Positions 30,410-42,357 of a stretch of 42,357 nucleotides of DNA are shown here, piece after piece (the stretch's first letter is position 1; each line of letters starts with the position of its first letter). The position numbers were made by a program, and so were the translations under genes. The DNA is taken from NCBI GenBank assembly GCA_026260175.1, contig JAKCWW010000216.1, positions 1,268 to 43,624 on the forward strand, read 5' to 3'. The DNA is from Reticulitermes lucifugus. Its lineage: Eukaryota > Arthropoda > Insecta > Blattodea > Rhinotermitidae. Under the pieces are notes generated by a model, which saw nothing but the letters and a program-made list of their open reading frames with translations, was not told the DNA's origin and searched no databases.

Positions 30410-33400
30410 CAATACGCCAGTTTGTTTTATTCCTTTCTACCATTCGTCGATCCATTATGTCTTGTTCTTTCATCTCCTTTTTCGCTCTTTTCCTTCCTCT
30501 CTTTTTTCCTCCTCACTTTACTCTGCTTTTATATTAGTTGCCGAAGCTTCACATTTTCTATAGTAACTGCATTAAGTAAGGAACATGTTTTGATAGATAC
30601 TTGATAACCATACCGAGATATGTGAAAATATTTTCGCTCTAAATTTATTACGTAAAATGTCATCAACCGCAGTTTCATGTCGCCGTTCTGTAGTTGCCAT
30701 TTACGTTTGGCATTCAAATGGTGTATGGTTTGATTCTCGATGCTTGCCTGTCGTTTCAGTATAGTTTATAATGCATTAATTTTGTTCAGGCATGTATTCC
30801 GAACATGACTTTGGAAGTGGCCACAAACACTTCCTTCCATATTGTTCTCCCAATCCACCATTTACAGTAATACGCATTCGCAATTCAACGTTATATAAAT
30901 TATGCAATTTAGAATAATAGTTATGAAAACTAGGAAGGAAGTACACGGAGAAGGCACATCATCCTGTGGGTCTTACATAATTCACGGACTGATATCATAA
31001 TGGAATATTTGGCGGCTTATCTTCAAGTGTTCTTCTGCTCTGTTCCTCTGCGAACAGACAACAGACTTTGTTTAATATTGATAAAGTAGTTCTGTTTGCA
31101 ACGGAATATTTAATTTTATTTTCCGGCCTATGTGACGAAAGAATTAAGTTACAGCCTCTAAGAAATCAGAACATCCATGCTTCTTGCAGGGTAAATTCTT
31201 CTCACTTAATTTTTTTTCTTAAAGTACAAAAACTGGTGACCGTATTGTGTTGAATAACGTAGTGCAGCTACTAATTTCAAGAAAATTCCAAAGAAAGTTT
31301 TTTTCTACTTTCCTTCACTCTTGTTCTTCCACGAAAATATCTGCGAAAATATGTGATAACCTACTTTGAATTTGTGTATTTCTGATCATTTTAATGTCTG
31401 ACTATAGGATATAAATAGTATATTACATCTACGCCAGTGTTTTGAAGGCTCAAAAAGATAATTTTTTTGTCATTCAGCTCAAAATATTTTGTCTGTTCGT
31501 TTTACCTAAAAACCAAAATATTAACACAAAGAACACAGATTTTGCCTCTTTGAATAGTCCTATAAACATAGTCTACCAGTGTAAGAGAGGAAGAGCTACT
31601 GAAAGCAAAGTTGGGATACAGTTCCATAAAACCTGATAGAAATTTACCGAAATTTTGGAAAAACCTGCTACTGACATCTTCATAACAATAATTATTGTGA
31701 TCTGAATGTGCAGGCAGCAGAGTTCTCAGACATGCTGGTACATATATTTCAGACTATAATTTTTCACATCCCAGAAGACGGAAAGATTTACACTAAAGTC
31801 CTTGAGAACATTAAGTCTTGAAATGATTGAGGATTCCTGAGGACATGTCTATGAAGTGAATACTTTGATTTCTGAGAGATAAAATGGCAGAGGTACGTGA
31901 AATCTGCACTACAAAGGGTTTCATAATCATACTTTTCAAAATATATTTTTAGTTTAACCAACTCAAAGAAAATGAGGCGCTGAAGATTATAGCAAGCTTG
32001 GGGAAAGAAAAATACAAGGACAATCTTGATAGGGGAATGTTAAGAGAAAAGACTAGTATGGAGTAGATGTGAATAAATAACAAAATAGAAGATAAAAACA
32101 AGGTGTGATAGAAAAGACTAAATTAGTACACTTTACGAGATGTTTTGTAAACACCATAGTGAAAATACATGTTCCGCTAAAGTCCTGAAATTTCTTTAAT
32201 AACTGAGGGACCATTAATCACCTTTTCAAGAAAAACACTGATCCAGGGTTTTATATAATTACATCCGTTGTGAAATGCTTCTAGAACACCCTACTTTGTG
32301 AACACTTTCTGTATTAACCACATGTCAGAATTGCACTGGCCCCGGGCACCTTGTAGCATCTGTTAACATATTCCGACCTAGCACAGCTTTATCATGACTG
32401 TGGGAACTTCAGACATCTGGCAAAATATACCAGAATATAAATTTTCTGGAGGGTCACCATACTCTAGTTTAAAAGACTTGAAATGCCAGTGTCTAGCTAG
32501 ATGTTCTACATTATACTTTCTTGTTCTGAAGTGTGTTTCTAAAACAGAAATCCTTTCTTTGTATATTCGACAATCGTCCATTAATATTTCCACAAGAGTG
32601 GAATGGCTTAAAGTAAAGGGTTCTCCATTATTTAAATTTTAACTGGGTGAAGGAAAAAGATTGGCTTTTCTAAGGGGCCCACCACAGCAATTTCTCCCCT
32701 CTATCCGTTCCAACTGAAGACGGAAGCATTTCCAGCCACCGAAAATATTGCGATATTTTTAGCCTGAGACGATGGATGGTATCCAAAATTTCAGTCACGA
32801 CTCTTCTCTATTTCTTTCCAATAGGCGTAGAAAGACACAATTTATGATTGGTGTTTTAGGTACCGTACAACACATAAAGTTATGCAAAATTAGTTCTTTC
32901 CAAGGCTTGTTATTGTAATGCTTACACCATAGAAATTTCAGGCTGACTAAAAGATTGTGTTGAAATACATCATCATCAGATACATTTCCACTTCTGCTTA
33001 CGTGAAGATAACTATTTCTGGTGTTCAAGTGAGTGACAAAACCAACTTCAAGTTGATCAGTAAAACTGTCAACATTCCCACGTTTTATTGCTGTAATTGT
33101 TACACAGCTCAGCATGAAACATACGAGTTAATCAATGGAATGAGTTGCATTTGAGTCCTTCAGCAGCGTAAGAACTTAAGAAAAACAAGAAGTAAAAATG
33201 TGAATTAAAATTTTTGCCCATAACGAGAGGAATATACATGCTGTTTTCCCAATATATTTTAAAGTTCCTTTCTTATTTACTTAATAGCCTTTTACTTTTA
33301 TTCGCTTAGGGAACATTCTCTTATTTTAAAAAAACATTTTTATTACATATTTTCTGGTATAAAATACTAAAACGAATACTTGTGATTAAAAAGGAGTAAA

Positions 33401-33447
33401 ATTAAAAATCTAGAATACTGCAAATTTAGTGATTTATGTAGGTCAGT
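30410..33447. other. No gene recognised; pyrimidine-rich 30430-30530
   Basis: The plus strand is rich in C and T at 30430-30530. The minus-strand frames 32795-33115 (106 codons) and 32378-32593 are unusually long for this window, but I recognise no domain and see no splice or promoter context, so no gene is called. Confidence 0.4.
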
Positions 33448-33480
33448 TATTATCATTATTATAATATTATTATTATTATT
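33448..33480 (+). repeat. (ATT)n microsatellite
   Basis: Imperfect ATT/ATA triplets run for about 33 bp. Confidence 0.85.
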
Positions 33481-33940
33481 GAATTATGGAGGTTACAATT
33501 GGATGATATTGTGTCATATTTCAGCGCACAAGAAACGCAGAAGAATTTTGATGTGGAATACCATGCGATATCAAGAAGTCTTCCTGTTCTGGCTTAAATT
33601 TGAAGCCGAAGCACCCAAACATCATGATAACAGAACATGTTTGGAAAATTAGGATTGCTGAAAGGCATTTGAATATGAAAGCTTAAGGCTCAATTGAGGA
33701 CATTGGCTCAGAAGTTTTTTCTTTCATAATATGTGGAAACTTAAGTTAATCTTATATGCCTATTTTCTGGAGTTTCTCTTTTGTAAATTTTGTTGCCGGA
33801 GAAAGTTTTTGAATATTGGCATTTGCGTCTTAGGTGTCAGACGTTTCTTAATGTATTCTCATTAAAGAATATATTAGCATTAAACTTTAATATCTTTATA
33901 TGAAACCATACTTGTTTACCATTAACTAACAGTCTGAAGT

Positions 33941-33981
33941 ACCTATTTACTTTATTTACTTTATTACCTATTTACTTTATA
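33941..33981 (+). repeat. Short direct repeat (25-bp period)
   Basis: ACCTATTTACTTTAT occurs at 33941 and again at 33966, with a further TTTACTTTATT in between. This is a small tandem duplication. Confidence 0.85.
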
Positions 33982-36900
33982 CAGCAGATTAGGGCTTGTT
34001 ACTCCTGTAATTACATAGAGAGTGCAGTTCTAGTATAATAATTTTCAAATAATTAATTAAAAATGTAGAATTTTGAGATTTTTAACATTTGAGGATTTCG
34101 GTCGTCTGATATGTGATGTTGCTTCTTTGGGTGGGTAGCACTCACTTAATGACAAAGGATTTCATCGCAGAAGAACGGAATCTTCAATTATAGACTTTAT
34201 TATACACTCTGTGATGGTTAGTCAAAGCATTTCGACTCAATTTAGTTATCTTTAATATCTACAAAGCTCTCTTACGTACACACACAAAACACAAACTAGT
34301 GTTGGCTTCAATGCCATGGTTTGATTTACAATTATTTATTAAATTACGTATCTATCCAGGATGTTTATCTGAAACCAGTTCACAGCTACATTGCTGCATA
34401 AAGAACAATGATGTTGCCTGCTCTGCACTATTCAGTCCTGCGTTAATGCGGGACTGTGCACCGTAGAGCGGACGACATCAATTGCTGCCTAACGACTGAT
34501 GACGACCCCACTCTGCAGTAGTCAGTTCCGTGACAAAAGTACTCTTTTTTATAAACACGTGACAGAACTATTTTTAAAGAAATTGCCCCACACCACAGCC
34601 TGTTTTTCGTTGATGGTTAATTACAAATATTAATCAGCAAGCCGCTAATAACACTATTTATGAAATTTAATTAGTAGATAATAAGAGGATAAAGTTTAAG
34701 GAACGGAGACTCTTTTTGAGTAAAAAAATTAATATTAGTCACGGGACGGTTAACTATAGGTTTGTAACACGCTTACATTCCGTATAGAAAGAGGAAAGGT
34801 TTGCCTAAGTTTCAGGAACAAATGTTTCCGAAACATCGCTATGTAAATATCTGAATTTCACCCAGTTGAATATCCTTAAAATAGAGCTGGGTCGTGTCAC
34901 TTTCCCAAACTTTTTGACTGGCGAACTACACTTCAGTTTGCTTATAACATTACCTGAGAAGTATAAGGAAAAGAAGTTTTGAGAAGTAAAAGAAACAAAA
35001 TGGAACTGAAGTTTCAGAACGGAAGATAACTGCCTTGGTTCTTTAGTGTTATACCGTTCTGCATGTTCAACTCCATCAAGTTAAGTACAAACTTTGAATT
35101 CTAAAGCCTGGCGCTTTTCCTTTGCGGAAATAAGAATATTCTTGGTGATTGTGAGAACGAACTAAAGGGCTGAAGGATATGAAATAAGACGGAAATAGAT
35201 ATGATACTTAAACTGTTGTCGATGTGGATTGAAGCAGGAGGGCGGGATACCAAGATTATTAGGAAAGAGTAAAATAGAGGTGCGAGTAGTTATCAATTAA
35301 TGTCTCCCTCTACAGAAATTAAATTTAATGAAGTATTGTGGGAATAATATTTCTCGATGCACTATTAATTTACCTTTCCCTCTATGGGAAGATAAAAATT
35401 ACACCAACAGGGTAATGGTTTGTACTCAGCGTTTCGTGAAACAAGTGCACACATTATTTGAATACACATACAGGCATGCAATTGCATATATCACCTACAC
35501 AACACTACTTTCAGAGAGGTGCATTGAAAATTTTAATTTACAGAAAATTAAATGAAATTGTAAAAAGAATTTGGTATAAGACTTCTAAATAATTGGCGTG
35601 AAAACATCAGAAAATGTGCCTGTTGTCAAGAAGATTTTTGGCGGAGGATGTGTAAATGACAAAAATATTTAGTTTCAAGGTCATTTACGGAATATAAATA
35701 ACTTCCAAATCCCACTTAAAATTTTTAGATACATGATATTTTCTTCTAAACAGCCAGTAATATAAATGGCGTATAAAATCATATTATATTAAATTGTAAA
35801 GACAGCACTTTCTACATAACAAATACACAGTTTGTATTGTTTTGTGTCTGCAAAAGAATCCTTATATCACATGCCACAAACGGCTTTATATCACGTAGCA
35901 GATTAAACATTATAATATATGGTAAAGAAGCTCTAATAATGTATTAAAGTGACTTCACTTTCTCCAGAAAATAAGCTTCTTCTTGCCCAGTAAAAACGTT
36001 TTTGTGGTGGGTAGTAAAGAGTGTCCACATTGCAGAGTAAAACGGCTTTATTTTGGAAATTAAAAATACTTCATTTTGTGCAGTAAGAAAATTTAAATTA
36101 TCAAATTCTCCGACCGCAATTTTACTCCGATTAATAGGTAAGTGAAGTAGCAATGATTTGCTGCTAAAGGTTGTACAGCATTCTTATTGCTAGTCTCTGT
36201 GTATCAACAGCCAAATAATTCAAGAATAATAACATTGTCAATGGATTATAACTTACTATTGAAGAAGGGTTCATTCCAGTGAAATAAATTATATCAAGGT
36301 TTAGTCTACTACATATTAGATTGTTAATGTTCATATCAAAACATAGGTAGCTACAGGTAGCTACAAAGTACATTGTGGCGTTATTTGCATGCTTAAGAAA
36401 GCCAGAAAATGAAAAAGCAAAAAGAAAAACGAGTATGAAATGGTGTTAGTAGGAGATTACTTTACAAATTCAGTGCTTTTACGTTAATGGGAAACGTGGG
36501 AAAGTGACCTGAAGCTATATCAAGCATCATTAGTTGTACCTGGCAATGATGTGTGCTGTGTTTGTCCGTGGTTTGCCAATGAGCTTATGTAAGTAAGGAG
36601 ATTTTGGTTTCGTAACGGATTATGCAGTGGCGAAATGCGAAATACTAGTGTTGTGACAGAATTTGAGATAGGCTAGAAAATGCAGTTTCCTATGCACGCT
36701 ATGTTCTAAAAAACACTCTTAACTGAATATTTAGATCTAAGAGGGAATAACTGTAGCGTGAAAATAATTACATAATTACAATTAAATAATTACAATATTT
36801 GAGGTGAAACTTCGAATTTGATGAATGTAGAAAGCACCATGATAGAATAAGTTCAAATAAAAATTTAAAAAATTGTGGAAAAATACAAACCTTTGAATAG

Positions 36901-38304
36901 AATAAAAATTCGCGAATTAAAAAAGAATCAACTTTTATTTCATTTGTTAAATAAAGTAATAGTTATTTAGAAAGTCGCAGAAAATTTCCAAAAAATATTC
37001 CGGCCGATAAAATTTCATTTCATTAAAGTCCTCGAGAAAAGTGTGATATTGTTAGATCTTGTATACCCCACATTTCACTGCAGCCGGAAAAGGTTTGTAA
37101 ACCTGTTCTTAAAAGCCAAAGCAGACGTAAGAAGTGCTTAAAAATACGTATTTAATATAAAGCCACGAACATTTTTTATGTCGTTATACAGTGTATTACA
37201 TTCAGGCTGAATGCTACAAGCAAGAGAACTGACAGTGTTGGAAAGCAGCAATCGGCAATACAAATAAACTCATTACTGTCCACATAACATGCATCCATGT
37301 ATGAACCTTGCTCTATGCTTGCCTCCAGGCACCAGATCAGAATGGGGCAGATAGACCACACAAACGTATAGTTGTACAGTCCCAGAAATAAACAAATTCA
37401 TCTCGTTCGGATATTAAACACACTCATAATTCCCGAAAACACAGTATTCCTGACCTGTTGTATCAGGACTTAAGTACATATGAAATCGTCTGTCGTTAGA
37501 GAATCACAAAGTTTATCGATATCACTGTCGATGTCAACTTTTGCCGACAATTATCACTCATTATGTCTATCGATATTTTCCTGAACATGCGGCACTTATT
37601 GAAATTAATTTGGAAATTATCTTTACAGTCATGCCCAGCTATGTCAGATGATCTTTTTAACAGACATTTTGAAAGAAATCTATATAGGTATTACTTGTTT
37701 TCTTCTAAATGTGAAGTGAATTTCATATTTTTATTCAACAATCCAAAAGACTTGTATTAGGTGAAATATGTTACACTCTTATGATTTAATTTTATCCCAT
37801 CCTTCTTCCTGTAATTTTAATAAACTGTATGTGATCAAGACAGGAAATTCCCTCGCAGAAAATACTGTTTCTATTAAAAGTATCTGATACTGAGCAAATA
37901 ATTTTTGCAGCAGTGAAACCTCTATTTGAAGGAAGGAGTCTTGGAGCAATGCCTAAATTTAGACCGGAAACCCTCTTGGTAGGCTTAATAGAAACACTGA
38001 GAGAAACAGTAAGCCTAATGGACCAGTTGATCGTGTACTTGAAAACGGTAATCTAAAATAAGGCATCGCGTTATATTTGTATAAAATGAAGTGCTATAAA
38101 AGCTAGTGGAAATAACAACCCACTGACACTTAAGTTTCTGGAACAGATAATGACAGCCGTAAAGTAATACATATAGCAATAATAAACTTGCATCTTATTC
38201 AGGAATTCCCGTGTGTAATTTATGATCAGAAGGAAGGTAATGTTGAGAGTTCTCTTGATTTTCCTCGTTATTCGCAGACGAATGTTATACAATATTAGAA
38301 CAGG
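33982..38304. other. No recognisable feature
   Basis: More than 4 kb of AT-rich DNA with only tiny hairpins (for example GTAAATGAC/GTCATTTAC near 35651-35689) and no gene, RNA or shared repeat. Confidence 0.45.
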
Positions 38305-38705
38305 CCAGGAAAAAAATTGTCGATGTGTTCGAAAGGAAAGTATTACAAAGTATGTATGGCCCCAATAAGGAAAGAGATCAATGAAGGTGTAGGTGCAACA
38401 GGGAACTTTACGACCTATTTAAAAGCCTAGATTCGCAGTGGTAATTAGAATTGTTAAGTTGCAGTGGGCTGGTGATTTTGCAAGAATGAATGAGATCTGT
38501 ATGCCTAGGAGACTGATATATACGCAACCTGAAGGTCTAAGTGGGAAGACAGCTCTCCAGGTGGAGAGACGAAGTAGACAAAGATGCAAGGATGCGGGGA
38601 GTAAGGCGCTGGTGGGCAGCAGCCAAGAATAGAGAAGGATGGAGGAAATTTCTGAAGGAGGCCAATACTTTTTATGAGTTGTAGTGGCGATAAGGATGAA
38701 TTACA
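38305..38705 (+). mobile_element. LINE remnant, protein C-terminus (family 3)
   Basis: Across frames the plus strand reads KIVDVFERKVLQSMYGP (from about 38311), NRELYDLFKS, then VKLQWAGDFARMNE and PRRLIYTQPEG (frame 38438-38632). After a frameshift it reads DKDARMRGVRRWW and AAAKNREGWRKFLKEA (about 38578-38665). This is the C-terminal region of an RT-bearing LINE protein (VFERKVLR, YGP, LF.EPD, WAGH.ARM, GVRRWW.AA..REGWRK). It differs from families 1 and 2 in the last two blocks. Frameshifts and stops make it a dead fragment. Confidence 0.78.
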
Positions 38706-41299
38706 GTCTCTTAGGAGTATGTTCCAAAATAAAGAGTATTAACGTGGTTTTCAATTTCTGAGACCATGGATACTTCATTTTTTGTCTTTCTCAGCCCATC
38801 GTATTCAAAATTGCCCTGCTACTGAACACTGTGTGCTTTGTGCCGTTGTATAGAATGTCGTATAGGCATACGAATTGAGAAATAGTCAACTGAATTAACT
38901 GTAATCATCTCACAAGTATTAGAGCCTTTCTTAAGAATCTGACAGTCCAACAAATTCTCAGGTAATTCCCTGCCTTTTACTAGACCAGAAACTTCGTTAC
39001 CGTTTCCGCAATATCCCGCTACTGATTTGTGTTCCGAATCAAAAGAGACAGACTTTGTTAGTTTTAATTAATAATAATTAAATTATGGAATTACAAACCC
39101 TGCAGTTTATATTTGTATTTTACCTGAACTGTATATCCGTAGCTCCGAGCTATGAGTTTGTTGATGCATTTGTTAATTAGGAGCCCTGTAATCGCATCAA
39201 TAGTATATTCTGATCAAAATGGATATAAGCTGTTCCCTGATGGGAGCGTAGATTTCTATGCACATTACTGAAAGCACTGATGAAGCTCCCGACCGTGTTA
39301 TGTACGTGTTTCTAGCGGCACTGTGTAATAACACACAGTAGTTGCTATGAAAGCTCAGAGAATCAGATGCGTGGGGTCTGCCGGCAGAGAAGAAATGTGC
39401 TGGAATAGAGGATATAAAAATTTTGGTTCCGAAGGATGGCATAGCCATGTGTATTTTATGGCACTCTATCTTAACATCTGAGCATATTACCGCTGTAGTT
39501 TCAAAGATAATATAATGATAAAAAGCCATGCAATAGAGAAACTCGAACTAAATAGAATGTCAAAGAAACATTTACATTTTTTATTTAAATACACGACACA
39601 TTTTGACACCACAGTGCCACATCCGTTGATGTTCAGTAAAATGTTTTTGGAATTTGTTCATACATTTTCATTTTTAGTGTTATTTATTCTAAATTTATAC
39701 CTTCGTGTTTTGTATAATGTGTGGCTTAAAATATTAGAGGAAATCTCTTTCTTGCTAACACCCTTTTAAAACGAACATAAAAATAGTTATCAATAAAATC
39801 TGAATAATTGGTAAACATAGTTTTACAACAAGAACAAAACAGAATGAGATAAAAAACAGATACTTTAATGTAAGGCTTATCGGACACGTTTAAAGAAACG
39901 AAATACATGTATACTTTTGTCATATTTACTTAATTTATCAAGAAATCCCGAAAAGTAAAACCCCAAAATACATGGAAAAGAGAATGAAGAGAAAACTTAT
40001 GTAGAAAGAACTTTCAGAAGGCGAAAAGGAGAGGAAACTAAGGAAACATAAAAGAAAAATAAATACGTATTACAAACATAGCATTAAAAGAATGAAAGGA
40101 ATAAAAGAAAGAAACAGAAATAGAAAAGACAGAAAAAAAGTGAGAGGGAAATAAAAGTTTAAGTAAACAAAAGTTGAAATAAAATATGTATGAAACTCAA
40201 AGAGCAACGACTGCCAGCCTATTATAAATGTTATCCTCTTAGGTAAACTATTTCTTATATTTGCTCTTGTGGTAAGAACTATCTTTATATGTCCAAAGTA
40301 TCATGCAATATTGAACATAATCTGGCTAATAGAATGTAAAATGCAGGCAATTTCAAATAACGTAACCGCATTATGAAATCTGATATACAGAGTAGATGGA
40401 TGTTTAATGCTTTCTAAAGACGACGACAGTGCTAGCTTCCAAAATGATAAACGTGTGATAAAAACACCTCAATAAAATGTGTACGTGACTTTACTGAACC
40501 AGTTTCCTAACATTATAGAAGCAGACGCAGCATTCTGTGCAGGATATTAAGACAAATATTTAGACCCACAAGACAGGAAATAGGGGAGGCTGGGGAAAAT
40601 TTCGATAATACGAAGCATCGTAATGTCTTTTCCAGTTATATTTATTAGGATGTTTTCCATTGTTACTAATCCAACAACCCCACACAGTGTTCAGGAAAAT
40701 ACCTGAAGTAACACTAAACAAAAAACACACTTTTTGCTTTGAGGTTAGTCTTACAACACCTTTAGACGAAAACATGTGGTTTTCGAAACGTTATGTCTAA
40801 ACCGGTCTCTTCTTTGGCCTATCTTTGCTATAAATCAAATTTTTAATATGGGTTTATGATCAAATTATTCGCCAGTGGGTGCTGGAAGTTAGTGTTAGCC
40901 CCACGTCAGATGAATACCGTAAATATAAATTAAAAATCCCTCTTCAAGTTTTCTTTAAATTTAGGATAAAGCAACCTGTCATAACATTGAAGCGCAGTGA
41001 TAGAGGGGACAGAATATTGAATCTTGGCAAACCGAATGGATGTCGAACTACATTTCAATATTTATGAGCTGTTGGTGTGTGTGTAAATACGCGAACACAC
41101 GTATCGCCTTTATATATATAACGATATCTAAAATAGTCAGCATATCATATTACATTTGCTGCAATTCCTACTATTATACGTGGTGTATGTCTTTATATTC
41201 ATAAATTAATAACAAGAATTAAGGGCAAAAAAATTTCATCGAAGGCTTACTACTTTTCGGTGCATAACATATGTCTTATCGTTTACTCTCTAAAACGTC
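38706..41299. other. No gene; purine-rich stretch at 39960-40190
   Basis: From about 39960 to 40190 the plus strand is mostly A and G. The rest is AT-rich. A 110-codon minus frame at 39197-39529 has no family motif and no support as a gene. Confidence 0.45.
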
Positions 41300-41620
41300 A
41301 AATTAAAATTCACAGAAGTATTACTTTAGCTCTCGTTTTGTGTGGGCGTAAAACTGGGTCTATCACATTAAGACAAAGACATAGGTTACACCTATTCTAA
41401 CATTGAGTACTAAGGAATATATTTGGGCGTAACAGGGAAGAAGTAATAAGAGGATAGAGGACATATCATAATGAGGAACTTCATGGTTTGCACTGCTTAG
41501 GAAATATTATTAGGGCGATAATATCGAGGAAGAGACGAGAAGGGCAAGTGTGACTTATTGGAGAAAGAAATGCATACAGTGTTTTCGTGGGGATATTTGA
41601 AGCAAGAGAATACTTCGAAC
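41300..41620 (+). mobile_element. LINE remnant, C-terminal part of the RT protein (family 1)
   Basis: One frame, with stops, gives LALVLCGRKTGSITLRQRHR (41323-41382), matching LPVVLYGCETWTLTLREEHR. Then come LRNIFGRNREEVIRG (from about 41410), YHNEELHGLH, NIIRAIISRKRR and GERNAYSVFVG (to about 41605). Codon spacing matches the family over nearly 100 codons with at least four in-frame stops, so decay has been mostly by substitution. It is the longest and best-aligned family 1 copy here and has no catalytic motifs. Confidence 0.78.
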
Positions 41621-42357
41621 ACCTAACAAGAGATAGGACATTGATATTAGTATGAATATTATATAATTAGGACGGAAGATCGTGGAATTGATTCAGCTGG
41701 CTCAGGAGACAGCAAGTGTCCTGTCTTGTGGAAAAGAAGCATTCAGGTTACAGATAATGTGAGGGATTTCCTGATTATTTTAGGAACTACTAACTTCTGA
41801 AGAAAGTTAATTACCTAGTTATCTACACAAATTACAACTTTCTTGCACGGTCGTTTAACCTTCAATTATGCGAATAATTGGGGGGGAGGGAGCTACTTCC
41901 CGTCACGTTACTCGTTTATCACCAAACCACTGAACAGATCTCACGCAAGTTGACATTTGGCGGTCTATACTTGAACTTATCTTTCGGGATTTATTCAACT
42001 GTAAAACGTGTCTGCCAAATTTAAATTTAACCTGTAACTTACATGGGCATCAACTCAAAATTAACTTGTGTCTCAAATAGAGCTCAACCTACGAATAGTG
42101 TGTAGGCGTACGTAAATTAAAATATAAATCAAATTATAATATGCAAACTGTTTTGAAAGACTGTTTATGGCATATGTATTCATACAAATACCAGAAAAAT
42201 GAAGAAAGATGCAATATGATATGAGGCGGAAAGTCGCGGTTTCGATTTCCTATGGTTTCATTGAAATTTTTCATTGACATAATCTTTTCGGTCGCACTAT
42301 AGCCCTGGGGTCGATTCAGCCTCTTAACATAAATGAGTACCAGGAATATTTCCTGGG
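41621..42357. other. No firm feature
   Basis: A weak tRNA-like stretch (ATTGATTCAGCTGGCTCAGG near 41688) may be a worn SINE head. The rest is unrecognised. A run of nine Gs broken by one A is at 41881-41892. Confidence 0.35.

Noticed and set aside
32795..33115. 106-codon minus-strand frame, with a 71-codon one at 32378-32593 downstream
   Set aside because: I recognise no domain, cross-frame repeats or splice context; length is within what chance allows in 42 kb.
34428..34535. CTGATGACGACCCC as a possible hammerhead core
   Set aside because: No GAAA segment or stem II follows at the required distance.
39197..39529. 110-codon minus-strand frame
   Set aside because: No recognisable motif and no supporting context.
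41680..41760. SINE-like head (TTGATTCAGCTGGCTCAGG)
   Set aside because: It resembles insect SINE heads from memory, but the B-box is lost and no other copy supports it here.

Overview
The window looks like intergenic or intronic DNA from a large, AT-rich, repeat-laden animal genome, most likely an insect. No open frame exceeds about 120 codons, no host gene or exon could be recognised, and there are no bacterial-style operons or RNA genes. The strongest content is decayed transposable elements: tRNA-derived SINEs, pieces of at least three non-LTR retrotransposon (LINE) lineages, and small hairpin or foldback elements. The SINE type whose tail is repeated TTTACC, and the LINE C-terminal motifs, resemble repeats I associate with cockroach or termite genomes. 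That taxonomic hint comes from memory and was not searched.

Layout. Positions 1-350 are a nest of elements: a LINE remnant with a SINE 3' end abutting it and a 99-bp hairpin inserted in it between 18-bp direct repeats. A long inverted repeat with a hammerhead-like core lies at 925-1155. SINEs and SINE-like heads occur at 1700-1815 (-), 2505-2775 (-), 5507-5745 (+), 8090-8345 (+), 9274-9420 (+, weak), 9770-9948 (-), 10090-10155 (+, weak), 11690-11820 (-), 16430-16630 (-, weak), 18663-18931 (+, with perfect 16-bp target-site duplications and an assembly gap inside), 25575-25811 (-) and 29190-29475 (+). LINE remnants lie at 77-350 (+), 11133-11375 (-), 16640-17668 (+, the largest, with a broken reverse transcriptase), 27219-27490 (+), 38305-38705 (+) and 41300-41620 (+).

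Other structure: an 84-bp near-perfect hairpin (15681-15764) that looks like a Tc1/mariner-type MITE; three copies of an unclassified element, two of them inverted (13574-13654 and 13755-13955) and one at 15973-16170; a two-and-a-bit copy tandem array with a 120-bp period (30121-30409); a 29-bp tandem duplication (2806-2863); and several microsatellites. The long stretches 17.7-18.6, 18.9-25.5, 25.8-27.2, 30.4-38.3 and 38.7-41.3 kb hold nothing I can name.

No genes work together here. The window records successive retrotransposon and MITE insertions followed by neutral decay. I found no previously undescribed functional system; the most unusual items are the hammerhead-like inverted repeat, the nested insertion at the left edge and the 120-bp tandem array.
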